DNA of 64,000 bases from contig CM082582.2 in the NCBI GenBank assembly GCA_040954595.2, forward strand, positions 10,292,001-10,356,000, in the 5' to 3' direction. Below, piece after piece: positions 50,101 to 63,820 of the stretch. The notes below the pieces were generated by a model. It was not told where the DNA came from, did not search any database, and worked only from the letters and a program-made list of their open reading frames with translations. This DNA is from Balanoglossus misakiensis. Lineage: Eukaryota > Hemichordata. The first letter of the stretch is position 1, and each line of letters begins with the position of its first letter. A program made the position numbers and the translations under genes.

Positions 50101-53100
50101 TATAGAAACTGGGTGTACTGTATACCTGCAAATTTGTCAGAAGACGTACTCAGTTTTAACAGTGGTATCGTGTGTGTACAGCGTACACTGGATGTGCCGT
50201 GGGGAAATAACTTACAGCTCCAGCACTGATGACTATTAGCGTCAAGAACAAGTTTCCTGCGCACCCTAGGGATGCTGTTCTACACTACAAGGAGGTGGCC
50301 AAGGTTGTCTGACCTGACCAGAGTATTCTGCCGTCTTATTAGCCTAATTTGCTACCTGTGGCATGATGTTATCAGATGACGAGTGCAATTTCGTTGATCC
50401 CCACTAGGTCTTCACTGATGTTGTCTCCTCCTCCTCTTCTTTTAACAAATGTGCCGTCGGCTGCTTCGTGTACATGTAGTTATTTCTCTAAATCTAACGA
50501 TTTCTAGCCAGGTCCGTTGCTTTCGTCTGTTGCCAACTGTTAGCAACCACCCTCATTTTTTCACACCCTCAGTTTTCATCTACCATCCTGCTTTTGTATT
50601 TTAGTTGACTTTTCCATATTACACTGGTTAGCTTTTGTTATGATTTCTCCTTGTCAATAAAATCAAAATCGCATTGTAAAGACACATGCCAATTACATGC
50701 ATGAATCCTGCGAGAGCACTAGTTTTCAAGTTATCCATGTATATCGACCGTGTTGTATCATTTTATGTTTTCGCTCGTTATCAAGGATGTATTAATTTAG
50801 CTGAAAGGACAGCGTCACCATGGTGTATCGTGATGTTAGGGATTCTTTAAATAAGTGAGTCTTCTAAAATTAGCAAATTCATTTCTCTAACTGGTATTAA
50901 AGTAGCTAACACAGTGTTCTAGCTGAAAAGACATGTTTTATTCCATAGTATTACTTCATGAAACGCAAAATTTAAATTTAGCAACTTCTCGCTCACACTG
51001 TGAGCTGCAGTTTGTGCGTATTATTCTGGAAGACGGTTTACTGCTACCTAGCAGGAGTCGAGACATTGCCTCTGATGAGTCAGCTCATTACCATGGCGAC
51101 AAACAGTCAATTAGCAGTCGTGAGTCTGGACTTCATTTGCTATTTTCGACCCCTCGGAAATGAAAAGCCTTTTCATGTAGCACCAATCACGTGACGAGGG
51201 CACTGCGTGCAATTTACTATGAAGAAAAATTAAATTAGTGATTTTTGAAAAAGTCTCTGTCCATCTTGTCATCACTAGGAATGATATCAGTATACAGTGT
51301 TACCATGTCACTGAGCTTCCTATATACTCTATGACAAGATTCAGTGGTGTTACAAGCTTCAAGAAAATCCTCTCGAGTACATGTATAGGGAGGTTATTAA
51401 CTTTTTACCATCCCATTACCATTAGCGTGTAAGAACCTTCCACTGAGTACTTGATTCTCCTAATTTCCTTTTTAAACACTTTCGCGCACCTTCCACATCA
51501 AAGCCTTGCAGAATCCTAGACCCTGGAATTCTCAAGGGTCTTTGGCGAAATCTTAGAATTTTCGAAATCAGCCGTGGTATCAGCATCATTGATAGTACAC
51601 TCTTAAGTACCACAGCTGTACGTGATATGTGTCTCTAAATCCATGGTGTATTGTACATGTAGGTGTTGGGGTATGTCAGGTATATAGCTGTGTGAAGTTG
51701 TTTCCGCATAGCCTTCTCCACAGAAGACTGGCGTAGTTAGCGTGCATCATTTAAGATTCTGGAGTGTGAGCTTGTTTTAGATGAGATTCTTCTTGAGGAC
51801 TGATGTTTATTATTTAACACGTGACAGGACTGTTTAAAAAGCATATGCGGGTGATCAGTGTGTGTGTGTGTCAGCAATATAGATTTGTAAAATTACTTCC
51901 GTAATGAGATGACCTCAGAGAAAGGGAAAACACTGACGACATTGTAACATCTTTTCTGATCAACTGTAGCAGCTGCTGTGGTCGATTTTTTTCTCCGTTT
52001 ATGACATAAAATTGATAGTTTTAAATATTGATTGCTCATTGAATGGAAGGGAATTCGGAATATCCTCAGTGCATTGAAAGATAATGTCAAACAAATCCAG
52101 TGCTCAGAGGATGAAAAAAGTTCTGGTCTGTCTTCTTACAGTGGCATAGAGGGTGATGCCTAGACTCCAACATAGAGGTGTAAATTTGAATATGTCACCA
52201 GGATCTGAGGCATGAGAGGGTACTGTTTTATATGTCAAAGCATTGCCCTGCAGTGATTGGTCGGTAGTAAGACGTTCAAGCAGGTGGTTCAGTCGGTGTA
52301 ATCTAAATCTGCAAAGAGCAAGTTCCAAGAGTGGGGTTGGCAATTCAGACGCGGCCACCAGCTGTGGAAGTCGTTATGTGAGGCATAAAAATGTAGTCAT
52401 AAAAATGAGTGACGAGGGTAACAGGTAGTTTGTGCCATGTTCAAATCTTGAATTGCCAATATTTGAGTTGTGGAGTCTATCAGATTGGAGAAAGATGATG
52501 TCAAGCCCAGCTGCAAGGAATTGCAAAACACACATGATGATCAGCTAGTGTAGGAGCCGTATAATATCAGCCCAATTTGATAATGTGTGAAAACAGGCGC
52601 CTGACAGACCGTGCAACAAGCTCAGATGCGGCGGTTTCTGCAGGGGAAAATGGATGGTACATGTAATCAAAAGGTCAAAGAGGAGTCATGAGGACTTCTA
52701 ACAGAAGCACTTTCCAATGCCAGACATCCATCTGCGAGATTGAAATAAGTCTCCGTTCGATGCTTTTTTCCCCGCTGATTACTCATTCCCCGAAGACATC
52801 AGTTTCTTTTACTCGATGTGTTACCCCTGAAGAGATGTACAATTTCCCTCGCTCTGATGAAATTTGCCGGTGTTTATAAAAGGAAAACAGTGTTGTCATT
52901 CCGAGGGTTCGTCGGTAATGATACTTGGGATCGTTTTTAATAAAGGAAGGGAGCCTCTCTCTCCCGGGGCGTATTAATCATCTGTTAGTTCCACTTCGAG
53001 GCGAATGGAACGATTTTTGAAGGTTTTGGAACCCATGTGTGTTCAATGCTTGTATATGCAATCAATGGATACAGACTGTTCAGGTATGTTTTGCAGAGGA

Positions 53101-56100
53101 AGATGACACTGTCTTGTGTAATTTCACGACTACATGTACTGGTATCCCTGGTTACTTGATTGCAGGTACATGTACTCATGTATATTTGATGCCAAGCGCA
53201 CACCATGTCATACTGCCCCGAGATAAACGAATAGAACTCTAATCTTTGCACACTAAATGTTTTTGCCTGGTCGTGTTTCATATATTTTCAGTGATCTTGT
53301 TTCACTCATAGGTTGTGCAGCTCTCATTAGTGAGTCGCCTCACAGCGAAAACAAGTGTTATCATCTCATGAATTACAAAATATTTTGTTTGTTTAAAATT
53401 GCTTCAAGAACTGGACTACATGACTTCATGTAGTTCCGTTAAATCAGAATTCTGTTTTCTTTCGTAGTTTGTGGGTTCAGTTGCTTTCATCTGTTGGTAA
53501 GGCCGCACTGGATTAGTTGGATTTCAGTTTGTGCGTCTTCCGAGAGAAGTGCTCTAGGGTAGACCCGAGAGATGATCATCACATTGTGATATGATACAGA
53601 ACATTCGGTGAGGTTTTCGTGATTGAATTCCAGCTCATCTCACGACGCACAAATAATTCATCATTCAGGTTGCTAGTGATAGCACCCCTGTCTGGCCGCC
53701 AGGAAAGCATGCAGTCTCCCACGCAGCAATCTTCAAAACTGACATTTCATTTTGTCGAGAGAGAGGAGAGAGAGAGAGAGGTCCCTTTATACATGTTCTG
53801 TTGATTTCTGTGTACAATAAATTTCTGTCATGGCTCCGAAGTCATAAAACTGATTCCTACTTTTCCACTAATTCCCAATTCATTGGGGTATCCATTAAAT
53901 GTAATTGGACTGAGGACGCTTCTGGGATAACTCTTTACTACAACACTATCCCCACATGTTTATCCTCAGTCTTGATTCCCGCGCTAGATGGGCAATTTCA
54001 GTTACCACGGCAACACACCATTTCAGGTGTTCGCCATTGCATCCTTTGATCCTTTCCAAGAAGCCCCCAGAGCGCCGAATCCATTCCCCATGGTAACCAC
54101 GTGGCATTAAAGATGGAATTGTGCTCTCACGCAGCTGTGGAGAGGAAATCTCGGAGAAACCACGGCGACGATAAAGTAAACCATACCTGGTCCTGGTCTT
54201 TATGAGAATATTTCTGAGAGTTAGTCCCGCGAAATGGCACCCTGATGTAATACATGTAAACATTGTTGAAAGTTGAGACGCAGTGGTTTACCAATGGATG
54301 ATCGTAATTTGAACGGAGCTTACTATTAAAGTGTGTGCTGCCCAGAGAATATCAAGAAACTTCAGGATGAATTTCCAAGTAACAGCCCAAAGTGCAACTT
54401 GTTTATCAATCGCGAGAGATTAATTGCACAACGTTTTTTTACAGTTCCACTGGGTGTAATTGGATTTGGTAGACTGTGGTGCTATGTCATACAGGTCTCC
54501 TAAGGTCAACCCTGTACTTCCACCGTACCAGCTTCAAATGTCAGTTTGGTATCAAGGCCATTAAATTAATATGATTCAGATTCTGTCAAAATGAAATAAG
54601 ATTGAGTTGCTTTGCCTAGTCAGGGAAAACCCGTAAATGTCTGTTTCTCGGCGCAGTTTGGACATCTCGGAGCCATGATTCTCAATCACATCAGGATGAA
54701 ATACAACTGATCGCGCTGTGCTGTGATCTTTTGTATTTTAGTTTGCTTATCTCCATGTCTGTGATTGAGGAGCAGGTCATACAAAGCACAGGAGAGAGAA
54801 ACCAGATTGAGACAGTCAGGTTTAGTTCAAGCGGACCCATTCTAATTGGTAGCAATATGTCATATTGTAATACTCTGATCCGTATTCACAAAACAACAGT
54901 GACAGTTTTCCATTTTTCAAATATATGCAGTCAATATGAAAACCCGCATCAGGTTTTGAGACAATTCAGACATCCAGCTGGCGATGTACATCCTCCATCA
55001 ACCAGTGGTTTGTGTCTGAGTTGTATCTTTACCATTTATAACGCATGGACCTGTTTCAGAGTCTGGGTGATAAAAAAAATGATGTAGGTGTAGTCTGTGA
55101 ATTATGCTTGCGTAGATTTTGGTTCTCCAGACAACACAAGCTGCGATGGTCGGCTAGGCTTTCACTGTAGCTCATTTTGTACATGAATAAATCCATTTTT
55201 CACGTTTTTGTACAGAGGTCGCTGAGGTATTGGTTGCTTGCAGCAGTGAGTACATCTGATGAATATTAAACACAAGAATAACTAAAACCACACAGTGTAT
55301 GCATGACTGCAATTGATAATTTCTTTTTCAATTACGTAGTTTATTAAAGAAAGTATTTGTTAGTTTCTCTTAATTTTTGCCTGAGCTATCTCTTTAAGGC
55401 AATAGAATCCCATGACACATCAAAGCTGCATCTTGTCAGGGGATTTTCAAAGGCGGAACGGCGCGATAAGAAAACAGAAACAGATGAGATAAATCTGTTC
55501 TTTCCCATGCTTTTCTTATCCGTACATTTACAAAATTAGATTTGGGGGAAAAATTGTATACCTTCCTAGTCCTCATTTTCAAGGAATTGTGGCTATGGCT
55601 AGACCATCAATGAAAGTCCAGGAATATACCCTGTTGCCATATCTTTATTGTGACAGAACAAACCTATCGTAAGAGCATTAAAAGATTTTCTTGTCTGGGT
55701 CTTCTAATCCAATTCACTGTCTCTGTTATGGATATAGGCTGAATCCGTCATTATCAATGTATTACTGGGATGATACAGTTGTGTTTTTTCTGCTTGGCTT
55801 GTGGAGGCTCCTGCATCGATCTTCCTTGGTATATAAGCAGTCTTATAAATTTGTTGGCCAAACACTTTTCTGGGAAAAATCAATAAAGGGCTTGTAGCAT
55901 TGAGTGCTGGAGTAGAAATATTGTCACCAAAACACGAGGAATTCTGATCACGTCTAGTCGTTCAGTTTCTAGTGCTACTCCTGGTTCGACTGCCCACTGA
56001 AGAGACTCTCCAATGATGATTTTCCCTTTCATTGTCTCCTCAAACTCTGCCCACTAACTCCTTCCTGTTTCTTCTGTCGTTATCTCTTCAGTTTGATCAG

Positions 56101-56102
56101 CA

Positions 56103-56146
<44 letters not shown>

Positions 56147-59100
56147 GTTTCTTTCTCTTCGTCTCTCTATGTCTGTCTCCCCACCCTCCCTGACTACGCC
56201 TTCAACTCCCCACCCTGTCTGTCTATGTCTACCCTGTGGAGAGCTGGCCAGTATTAAAAGTCTGCCACATCAGTGCCAATCTGGCCAAAATCAGTCATGT
56301 GATTAATTTGCATGCCGGTGCATATTTTAACATCATTGCAGGTGCTCCATGCAGGAAACTCATTGGAAAATGCCTATTGATGATATCTCTGTTTGAAAGT
56401 GCACCTGCTCATACGAATGTTGGAAGTGGTTCTTTCCTAGCGATAAAAAAACTGTGTGTCAAATGAAGGAAAGAACTAACAAATGTATCAGCAGAGAGTC
56501 TTGAAAGGTAGATTTCCAAGCAGTGCCAAATTACACTTGAGGTATTACGGAAATCCATTACTCTCTGACCCCGTGGAATAGCTGCACTCTGTAAAAGACA
56601 CAAAATACGATAAATAGCTGTTGGCAAACAAATTGGTGGACTGCAGCTTTTAATCTCTGTCTTTATGACAAACTACTGAGGTTTTAATCAAAATGCAAAT
56701 GAAAGCAGGTTTGCATATTACAAGCAGAAAAGGAAATCAGAATTCTCCCTTTTCTGTCACCACGCTGTAGGTTGGCACATGGGCTAAATTTTAAGTGTGA
56801 GCAAATAAATCGGAGAATCGATGGGCTAATGGGCGTCCATGCATAAAACAGCGATGTTGTGTCTATGGCACCGGGATGTAATGACTCAGTTAATGACAGT
56901 CTCTTTCTGTGTATATATAGCCACTAATGACATCATGCACGCCAACAACCCGTCATCTAATTGTTTCTGTCTCACCATCATGTTTCTGTATTGCATGTGC
57001 AGTGACAGAACCATCTGTGATAGTTTCTTCATCTGGTAATCATAGATAGGTCAATCAGGCTAATGGATTCTCTGTATCTTGTCCATATAGATGACACAGA
57101 AAAATTTCCCTTTTGTACAATCAGAGACAGTCGATTTCAATCAATAACAATGTCATAGGAATGGGAAATTTGAGGAATGGAAGTTGAAAGCTGCTACAGA
57201 GATGAACTTCATGATGATGATTCACGGAAATATTTGTGCAGAAATGTAAATGCTTTATATTGACATGATGATTTCCTTTGGGAGGAAAAGAGGCGCACTG
57301 AAATACGAACTCAGATGACAACATTTTATGTGCCGTTCTATTTTTAATTGATTTATCATGATCTGTTAGCTGGCAATATCTTCTGTGAGCTCGTCTGTCA
57401 AAAAAAAAGCCACCAGAATTGAATGATTCATTGCTTTAATCTGTTTTAGCGCTAAATTGTTTTGATAGTATCTGGGCTAGTTGCAGCTGCAACACTCAAA
57501 TACTGACTCATGAGATTCTTGATAACGAAAATGTCAGAGGAACCGACCTGTGTGTGCTGTGGGCAGATGGTCTGCTACTCATCAATTTTGTCATTTATCC
57601 GGCTCATCAAATATAGCTTGCAAATTCGGTCACGTTGTCGGGAAGTTGACCGAACACAGCAGTCTGTACACACTTCTGAATCATAAAATTATTGCTGTGT
57701 AAGACACCTGAAACTTGTGAGTAGCAATATTTTTATGTATTTCTACAAGTGTATCTGATTGATATACAGAACACAAAAAAGTAGAGAAAATGGCAAATCC
57801 TAAGGCTTCTGTCGCTTTATTTTTAGAATTCATCCATTTTCTATCCTAAAGCGAAACCATACAATTTGACTGATAGCCCTTCTGGGGCTTTGCAAAAGTG
57901 ATATAATTTGAATCATGGGTACGATGCTTAGTGACTTTTGACCTTTGCCTACTCGTGACGGAATCAAATGCCCCATAGGCTTTTCAGTGTTTGTATAAGT
58001 GGTCACTCCAGGTCAACTAGGTGCCATACCCATGATTCATATTACACGACTTTCAACCCTGAGCAACTCCCAAAAGTACAATCTAGTTACGTTGCATGAT
58101 GAGTGGTTGAGGAAAATAACTTTCTGGCTAACTCAGCCAAAAGCTGGCACATACGACAAAATCCAACCAGTCTGATGTTCCAATTTAGGCTGAAGTATTG
58201 AGCAAATCAGCCATGTAGAGATAAATGCGGTCTTATCTGCAGAAAGATCGATTCGCGAGGAAGGAAAAAGCAATCTGGCCAAACTTACCACTTTTATCTG
58301 CTGTAAGAATCAGACGTGCTGTGAAGAGTAAAATAGCGCTTCCGAGGTTGAGTGGTTGATACACAAGGAGTTTTCGCTGGGCCATTCATCTTGTGATGCT
58401 TCTCACTATGCGAACAAAATCAGATTTATGTTTTAGTGAATCATTTATTATCGATGCAGTGTTAAAAATCTTACAACATGTTGAAAACTGAATAATCTGA
58501 TTCAGTCTTTTATGGTCTGTACATTGAAATTGCATTCAAAGTTGTGTAGACATTACAAGTGTGGCTTATAGTGTGTCCTCATTTGAACAAAACACATCTC
58601 CTGCAGCAACATGTACATGTTCACTGTTTGACTTGCTTTCGTTTCATTCTGTCCTGATATGCAACATCCTTGTAAGACTTGATTTGCAAGACATTTGTGT
58701 GATCACACATCTTCCTTGTGTCTCCTCACGTTGTTGTCACGCGTTACCCCAGAGCAGTTGCTCTTCCTACCACAGTTGCCATAGTAACTGCAAAACAGAT
58801 TTTGTGTGATGCGAAAGAGCTTCAAGCCATCTTGGTTTAAATGAGGCTTATTAGGCTGCGTGTGTGTATTCAGAAAACCTGGAGCTTGAAGTCTTGGTAA
58901 CCTGGTTGCTCTACTTAAAGCAGTTCGTGTTGAATCTAGTTACTGATTCTACTCTGTCAAATATAGATCTCAAATGGCAAATATACAGTAACCATGGGAA
59001 CAGGATGCGAGAAAAGTATTCAGTGTAGTGTTACATTCTCATGGCCATTTTAAAAGAAACACTTCGGAGGGTCTATAGTAACAGGAGTGATATTTACACT

Positions 59101-62100
59101 GGAACAGAAACTAATAGGACAACAGAATGTGTATATCTCTCTGATCTTGACACATTTGATGGCTTAGATGAAAGTGTAGCTTGCTGTGAAGTGCACACTT
59201 ATAAAAGCTCAAGACCTTAAGACGTGACTACATTTACTGTCCTCCCAGACATACTGCACCTTTTTCTTCACCTGAATTTCAGGGCAGTGCACAATGATAG
59301 CTGGCTTCTGCTCCAAACACTACAAAATACACAAACTGACCATTTTATGGTTGAATGATTGCTGATTGATATGATGCGCTTCTAGGATCAAAACCCTTGC
59401 ACATCCACTCACATGGTGAAATGGTAGCAGTCAGCCATATGATCGGTTTCTGATTTCACCTTGTTCTTTCAACAAATTTGTATCAGTTTTGTGTGCTCAT
59501 AATTACCGAGGACCCATTCACCAGAAAGATACAGAATTGCATGTAATTGATATTAAACGCTGATGAAATTTGTCATACTTCACATCAATCAGAAGACTTT
59601 TCCCCGAGGTTAACTGGAATGAAAATTATCATCCAGAGAGAGTGAACATACAAGGCATGCCAGAAAGGCAACTCAAAAAACATTCATCACAGCTGTGTTT
59701 TTGATTCCCGAGTGACGCAGTTTTGCATCTCTTTTTTTTCTCTGTTTTCGCAGGATCCATGTGGAATCATCTGCGCCGTCTTCACCTATCTGTTGCTAGC
59801 CTACGGGGAGTTTGTCATCAATTACGTGGTCCTTCTGCCGGCCTATTCCCCCATTTACTCTTCTGTCAACATCGTCATCTTCAACACACTAGTTTTTCTC
59901 GGAGTTTCGTCCCATGCAAAGTGCATGATGTCAGATCCGGTGAGTTGGTTGCGTTTTTTTACACGTTTGGTTTGCCATTGCTTTGCTATGACTGTTCAGC
60001 CAATAAACAGGTGTGAAAGGCACCATCTTTGTGAAAATGTGTTTGGCGTAATAAAAGAAAATTACATTTGAGTGGGCTGTGTTTTTTCATCAAATGTACT
60101 ATTTTACGGTACCCCATTTCGACATTGTTATATTTGATTATGCAACTGTAAGCAGAGTAACTCAATCCAGACAAATCAGGAGACAGAAGTCTGTGCATTG
60201 ACAGTTAAACTGAAGGCTCTTCTGAAAAAGTAATCATTTTCTCATCACAAAAGATTGTTGGCCGTAAAACAAATATGCCTCACGAAAAATCACCCTCTGT
60301 AAATGGCAGTTTCTAGGGTCGTACGTAATGAAGCTCACATTTCCAGTCACGCAATATCATCAGCAATAAATATTTCTGGTAATTGCAAAACAACCTAGCC
60401 AGAACATAAACACGGCTCGGATTTGAATATTTTTCCACTTATGGGTTCCCTGTAAATGTTCGTTTGGACGTCAGAATGGTCGTTTAGATGCGGTGCGTGC
60501 TTTCAAGCAGTGTTTGAAGCACATGGCCTCAGTGATGTAGTGTTTCGGGTCAGAGATGGGAGGAAACTATGGAAAAGATTTCAAAATGATAATGCTATTA
60601 TTTTTCCAGTGTCTTTGTCTGCTGAATTCATAATGAAGGAGAGAATCTTTACATTGACGTTATCTGAGTGGCATTTATGATCTTTTGACTTGCGGATATA
60701 CGTGCATCGGAGCAATAATGACCTCTGTCATTAAAACTCATACAAGCTGACTGACGAACCTCTCAGTAGCCATGTGATATAGGTGTATTACTAAACGATA
60801 AGTTTACTCACTGAAAAATTCACGCATTATCCCATTATACCAATGCATGTTTGACATTGTCTTTATCCCCAGGGTGCTGTGCCTTTAGGAAATGCAACCA
60901 GCGAACACATAGCGAGTCTGGGTTTGAAGGTCGGACAGGTGGTCTACAAGTGTCCCAAGTGTATCAGCATCAAACCAGAGCGAGCTCATCACTGCAGTGT
61001 GTGTAGAAGATGTGTCAGGTAAGGGAGTGTGCAGCACCCTTGCAAAAAGGACCATCCCCCCCCCCCACCCCGCAGTCTCCCATGAGTAGAAAGCCTGATG
61101 CTCAGAGGCGTGTGGCTACTTATATATTGTCACTTTGTTGCGGCTACCTAGAGCTCCACAGGAAATGAAATAAGTGTAGAGTACCCCGGACGTGTGTTGA
61201 ATATGCTTTGGGTCATTCACTGAATGCATCCTGTGTGGTGTGTGTTGCTTGATGCATCTAAAATGTCACGCATAGAGGTCTGAGCCAGTTTCAACAAACT
61301 ATGACACCCAGCAATTTTTAGGAGATGAACTGGGAGATGTTTTTGCCTTTGCGATCGAAATTTGATGATGTTATCTAGAGTAGTCTTGAGTGAAAATCAA
61401 TTTGGTGATTGCAGATCTTACAGACAGACATTTGAAAAGGTTATGTTGGAATATTAGTGGTTCTAATTGGGGCTTTATTTCTCGTATCAGATTCAGTCAA
61501 TCATGAATTATTTCAGCCTGAGGGTATTCTGTTGTGCATGCTGATTTCAAATGTCAAATTCTAGTGAATACACACATTGATGTATTTCTTGAACGTTCAG
61601 CTTATGAGTTACAATTATAAGACAAAAATAGTGCTATCTCTGTTTTAGGAAGAAAGGCACAAATTAGGATTTTCCTGGTTCCAACCACAGGATGTGACTG
61701 TACACCACAAATGCTACAATTGGCAAAATTATCACCAAATTATCTGACTGGCTTGGGAATATATTACTGTATGTTCTGCTAACAAGCAGATAATCTTAGT
61801 TGGCGTGATCACCCAATATTCGTGTTTATTACATAAATTATACATTTGGATGTTTATTCAAAATCCCACTGTAATTTTAATGTTTCTTTTTTGTTGCAGA
61901 AAAATGGACCACCACTGTCCATGGGTGAACAACTGTGTTGGGGAAAACAATCAGAAATATTTTGTATTATTTACAGTAAGTCCAACATTTTATTCCTGTG
62001 AACACCAGAAACTTCGATCTGTGTATCAAGCACAATTTCATGCCCTGTCCATGTACATGTAGCCTGTTGTGTGTTGACATTCAATTTGCCTAATAGTTTT

Positions 62101-63420
62101 CGTGTCTGCCTTGGTAACATATCACGAGGTGAACTGAAATAATTGGGTCTGGTGATAATGGCGAAGAAAGGAGTTTAAGTGTATTAAGTATAAGAAGCCT
62201 TGCCTTTCAAAACCCCTCAGTATTGTAGCCAGTTTAATGGGTATAGTATCCCAATCGTCTAATATTACGGATGTGGCAGTGTGTGTAGTAGAACAGCCGC
62301 AAATATACTTAATCATTTATTTCATGGATGAACAGGTTAGACATTATCGCTAGCCAAAACAAGCCATCACTCACACTATTGTCAAATGTCATAGTGATGG
62401 ACCTAATGCACCCAACCCTGTATTTTTCCCCCTTCAAATCATCGTAAAGAGACCCATATAAAAATAATGAAATAAAAATGTTTTTGTGTTGATTGATAGA
62501 GGGCGCTTTTGTGTATTTTGGCAGGAGCACCCCACTTTTGGCAAATTTTCATACGACATCAAAAAAGTCGATGTCTCCGCAACACACCCTCATTCTCTTT
62601 AACACTGTTCTTGATTTTCAGATGTACATAGCGCTTATCTCGATATATGGTCTAATTCTAGGAATCATACATTTTGTGTCATGTGTGAATGCACAGTGGA
62701 ATCGTAAGTGTGGCTGCCTAACATTTCTTTCTCCTCATTTACCATGTATAAGATGGAGTATACAATGTACAAGAATGCTCCAGGACCTGTAGATACTTGT
62801 TGTATTTTTTTAAGGTGACAATCGAGTCTGCTGTATATTTATTTTTCATATTGCCCAGTGCATAACAGTATACATTTGTAACCTTATATTTTTCTTCTGT
62901 TGATGGTTTTTCCCCTTCAGAATGTAGTCGATATTCACCTCCAGCCACCGTTATACTTCTTATTTTCACCATCTTTGAAGGAGTGCTCTTTGCTCTGTTC
63001 ACTACTATAATGTTTGGCACCCAAATCCATGCCATTTGTACAGATGAAACGGTAAGTAATGTCCAAATGGTTATCTCTTGTTTCTGGCTTCTAAGTCCCT
63101 TTGACAAGGTGTGTATAGCCAAGGTTCCACCAAAGTCTTAAATGTCGAATGTACATGCTGGAACTCAAATTTTTCTAATCATTAACACACAATTGCTGAA
63201 ACTCTCTCTCTCTCTCTCTCCCCCTCTCTTTCTCTCTCTCTCTCCATCTATACAGGGAATCGAACAACTCAAGAAAGAGACACCAACCTGGGGCAGGAAA
63301 TCAACATGGCTGGCCTTGAAATCAACATTTGGAAATCAGTTCTCCCTCAGCTGGTTCTCACCTTTCTCTGCACCAAACTTTCACAGTGGAAAAGTCACAC
63401 CCTATCAGTACATTGTATAG
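45584..63420 (+). CDS. ZDHHC3: Palmitoyltransferase of the ZDHHC3/ZDHHC7 group, complete
   Basis: These Golgi enzymes attach palmitate to cysteines of many membrane and synaptic proteins. Eight exons join in phase: 45584-45684, 46384-46546, 59754-59939, 60873-61018, 61900-61975, 62622-62703, 62921-63051 and 63256-63420, giving 349 residues (about 300 in the vertebrate forms). The first 85 residues are cytosolic and include [13 protein letters not shown]. Membrane helices follow at about [52 protein letters not shown] and [17 protein letters not shown]. Between helices 2 and 3 the Cys-rich domain reads [20 protein letters not shown], with the catalytic DHHC at 202-205 (nucleophile Cys205) and [12 protein letters not shown] after it. 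The [12 protein letters not shown] block and the C-terminal YQYIV, a likely PDZ ligand, fit ZDHHC3/7. Placed before the vertebrate duplication, it may be co-orthologous to both, so the symbol is provisional. Confidence 0.95.
47061..47104. repeat. CG/CA dinucleotide microsatellite
   Basis: Alternating purine-pyrimidine tract of CGCGCACGCATGCACACA type followed by (CA)n. Such tracts can adopt Z-DNA. Confidence 0.9.
53756..53780. repeat. (GA)n microsatellite
   Basis: An interrupted GA tract in the ZDHHC intron, with one GG interruption. Confidence 0.9.
56107..56144. repeat. (TC)n microsatellite, 19 units
   Basis: An uninterrupted TC tract within a longer pyrimidine-rich stretch (to about 56,230) in the ZDHHC intron. 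Confidence 0.95.
61900..61975 (+). CDS. ZDHHC3: ZDHHC3/7 exon 5, DHHC catalytic motif
   Basis: A 76-bp exon encoding [19 protein letters not shown] and then YFVLFT before GTAAGT. It carries the whole DHHC motif and the following CPWVNNC, so its loss would abolish activity. It follows a TTTTTTGTTGCAG acceptor. Confidence 0.96.
63202..63245. repeat. (CT)n tract at the last ZDHHC splice acceptor
   Basis: A CT-rich microsatellite ends 10 bp upstream of the acceptor of the last coding exon (63,256) and so supplies its polypyrimidine tract. Confidence 0.9.
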
Positions 63421-63820
63421 CGAATATAGAAGATCAGCGCGGGGATGCAATATTTTTAACCATGTATTTTTGAAGAAAAAAATTAATTAAACAGGGGTAG
63501 TAATAATTTGACTTATATGATGATTGGTATGTGTATGAAATGATCTCAGTTGGAAGGAAGATAACCAAGTTTGAATATTTTTAATCAGGTTTGTGATTTG
63601 CCCGGTAGAAACTTCATTTTGTACAAATTTCAATGATGTGCACCAACCTGAATGATTCACGAGGAACTGTCACATATTATAAAGGGACGATTTTCGATCC
63701 CTGGTACTCACATTTAGTTCTTGTTGATATTGAATGTTTATGTGGTGCAAATGTTTTGTTTTACATTTAAATATTTACCAATCATTCTTAAATAAAGCTG
63801 ATACAGTAAGGTACGCCTAT
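63421..63820 (+). other. ZDHHC3: Probable 3' UTR of the ZDHHC3/7 gene
   Basis: A canonical AATAAA lies at 63,791-63,796, about 370 bp past the TAG stop, and is the first clear poly(A) signal after it. Cleavage near 63,810-63,820 is expected. The remaining 180 bp to the window end show nothing I recognise. Confidence 0.6.

Larger units (their letters stand above)
46547..59753 (+). other. Second intron of the ZDHHC3/7 gene, 13.2 kb
   Basis: No exon of the gene is needed between FIQ of exon 2 and DPCGIICA of exon 3, so this is a single large intron. I see no nested gene, transposon protein or tRNA in it. It holds CA/CG and CT/GA microsatellites, a TCACGTGAC E-box-like site at about 51,187, and several TACATGTA palindromes. 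Open frames reach about 118 codons but lack family motifs. Confidence 0.75.

Noticed and set aside
53946-54263. 105-codon minus-strand open frame in the ZDHHC intron
   Set aside because: No family motif and no acceptor or donor consistent with an exon.
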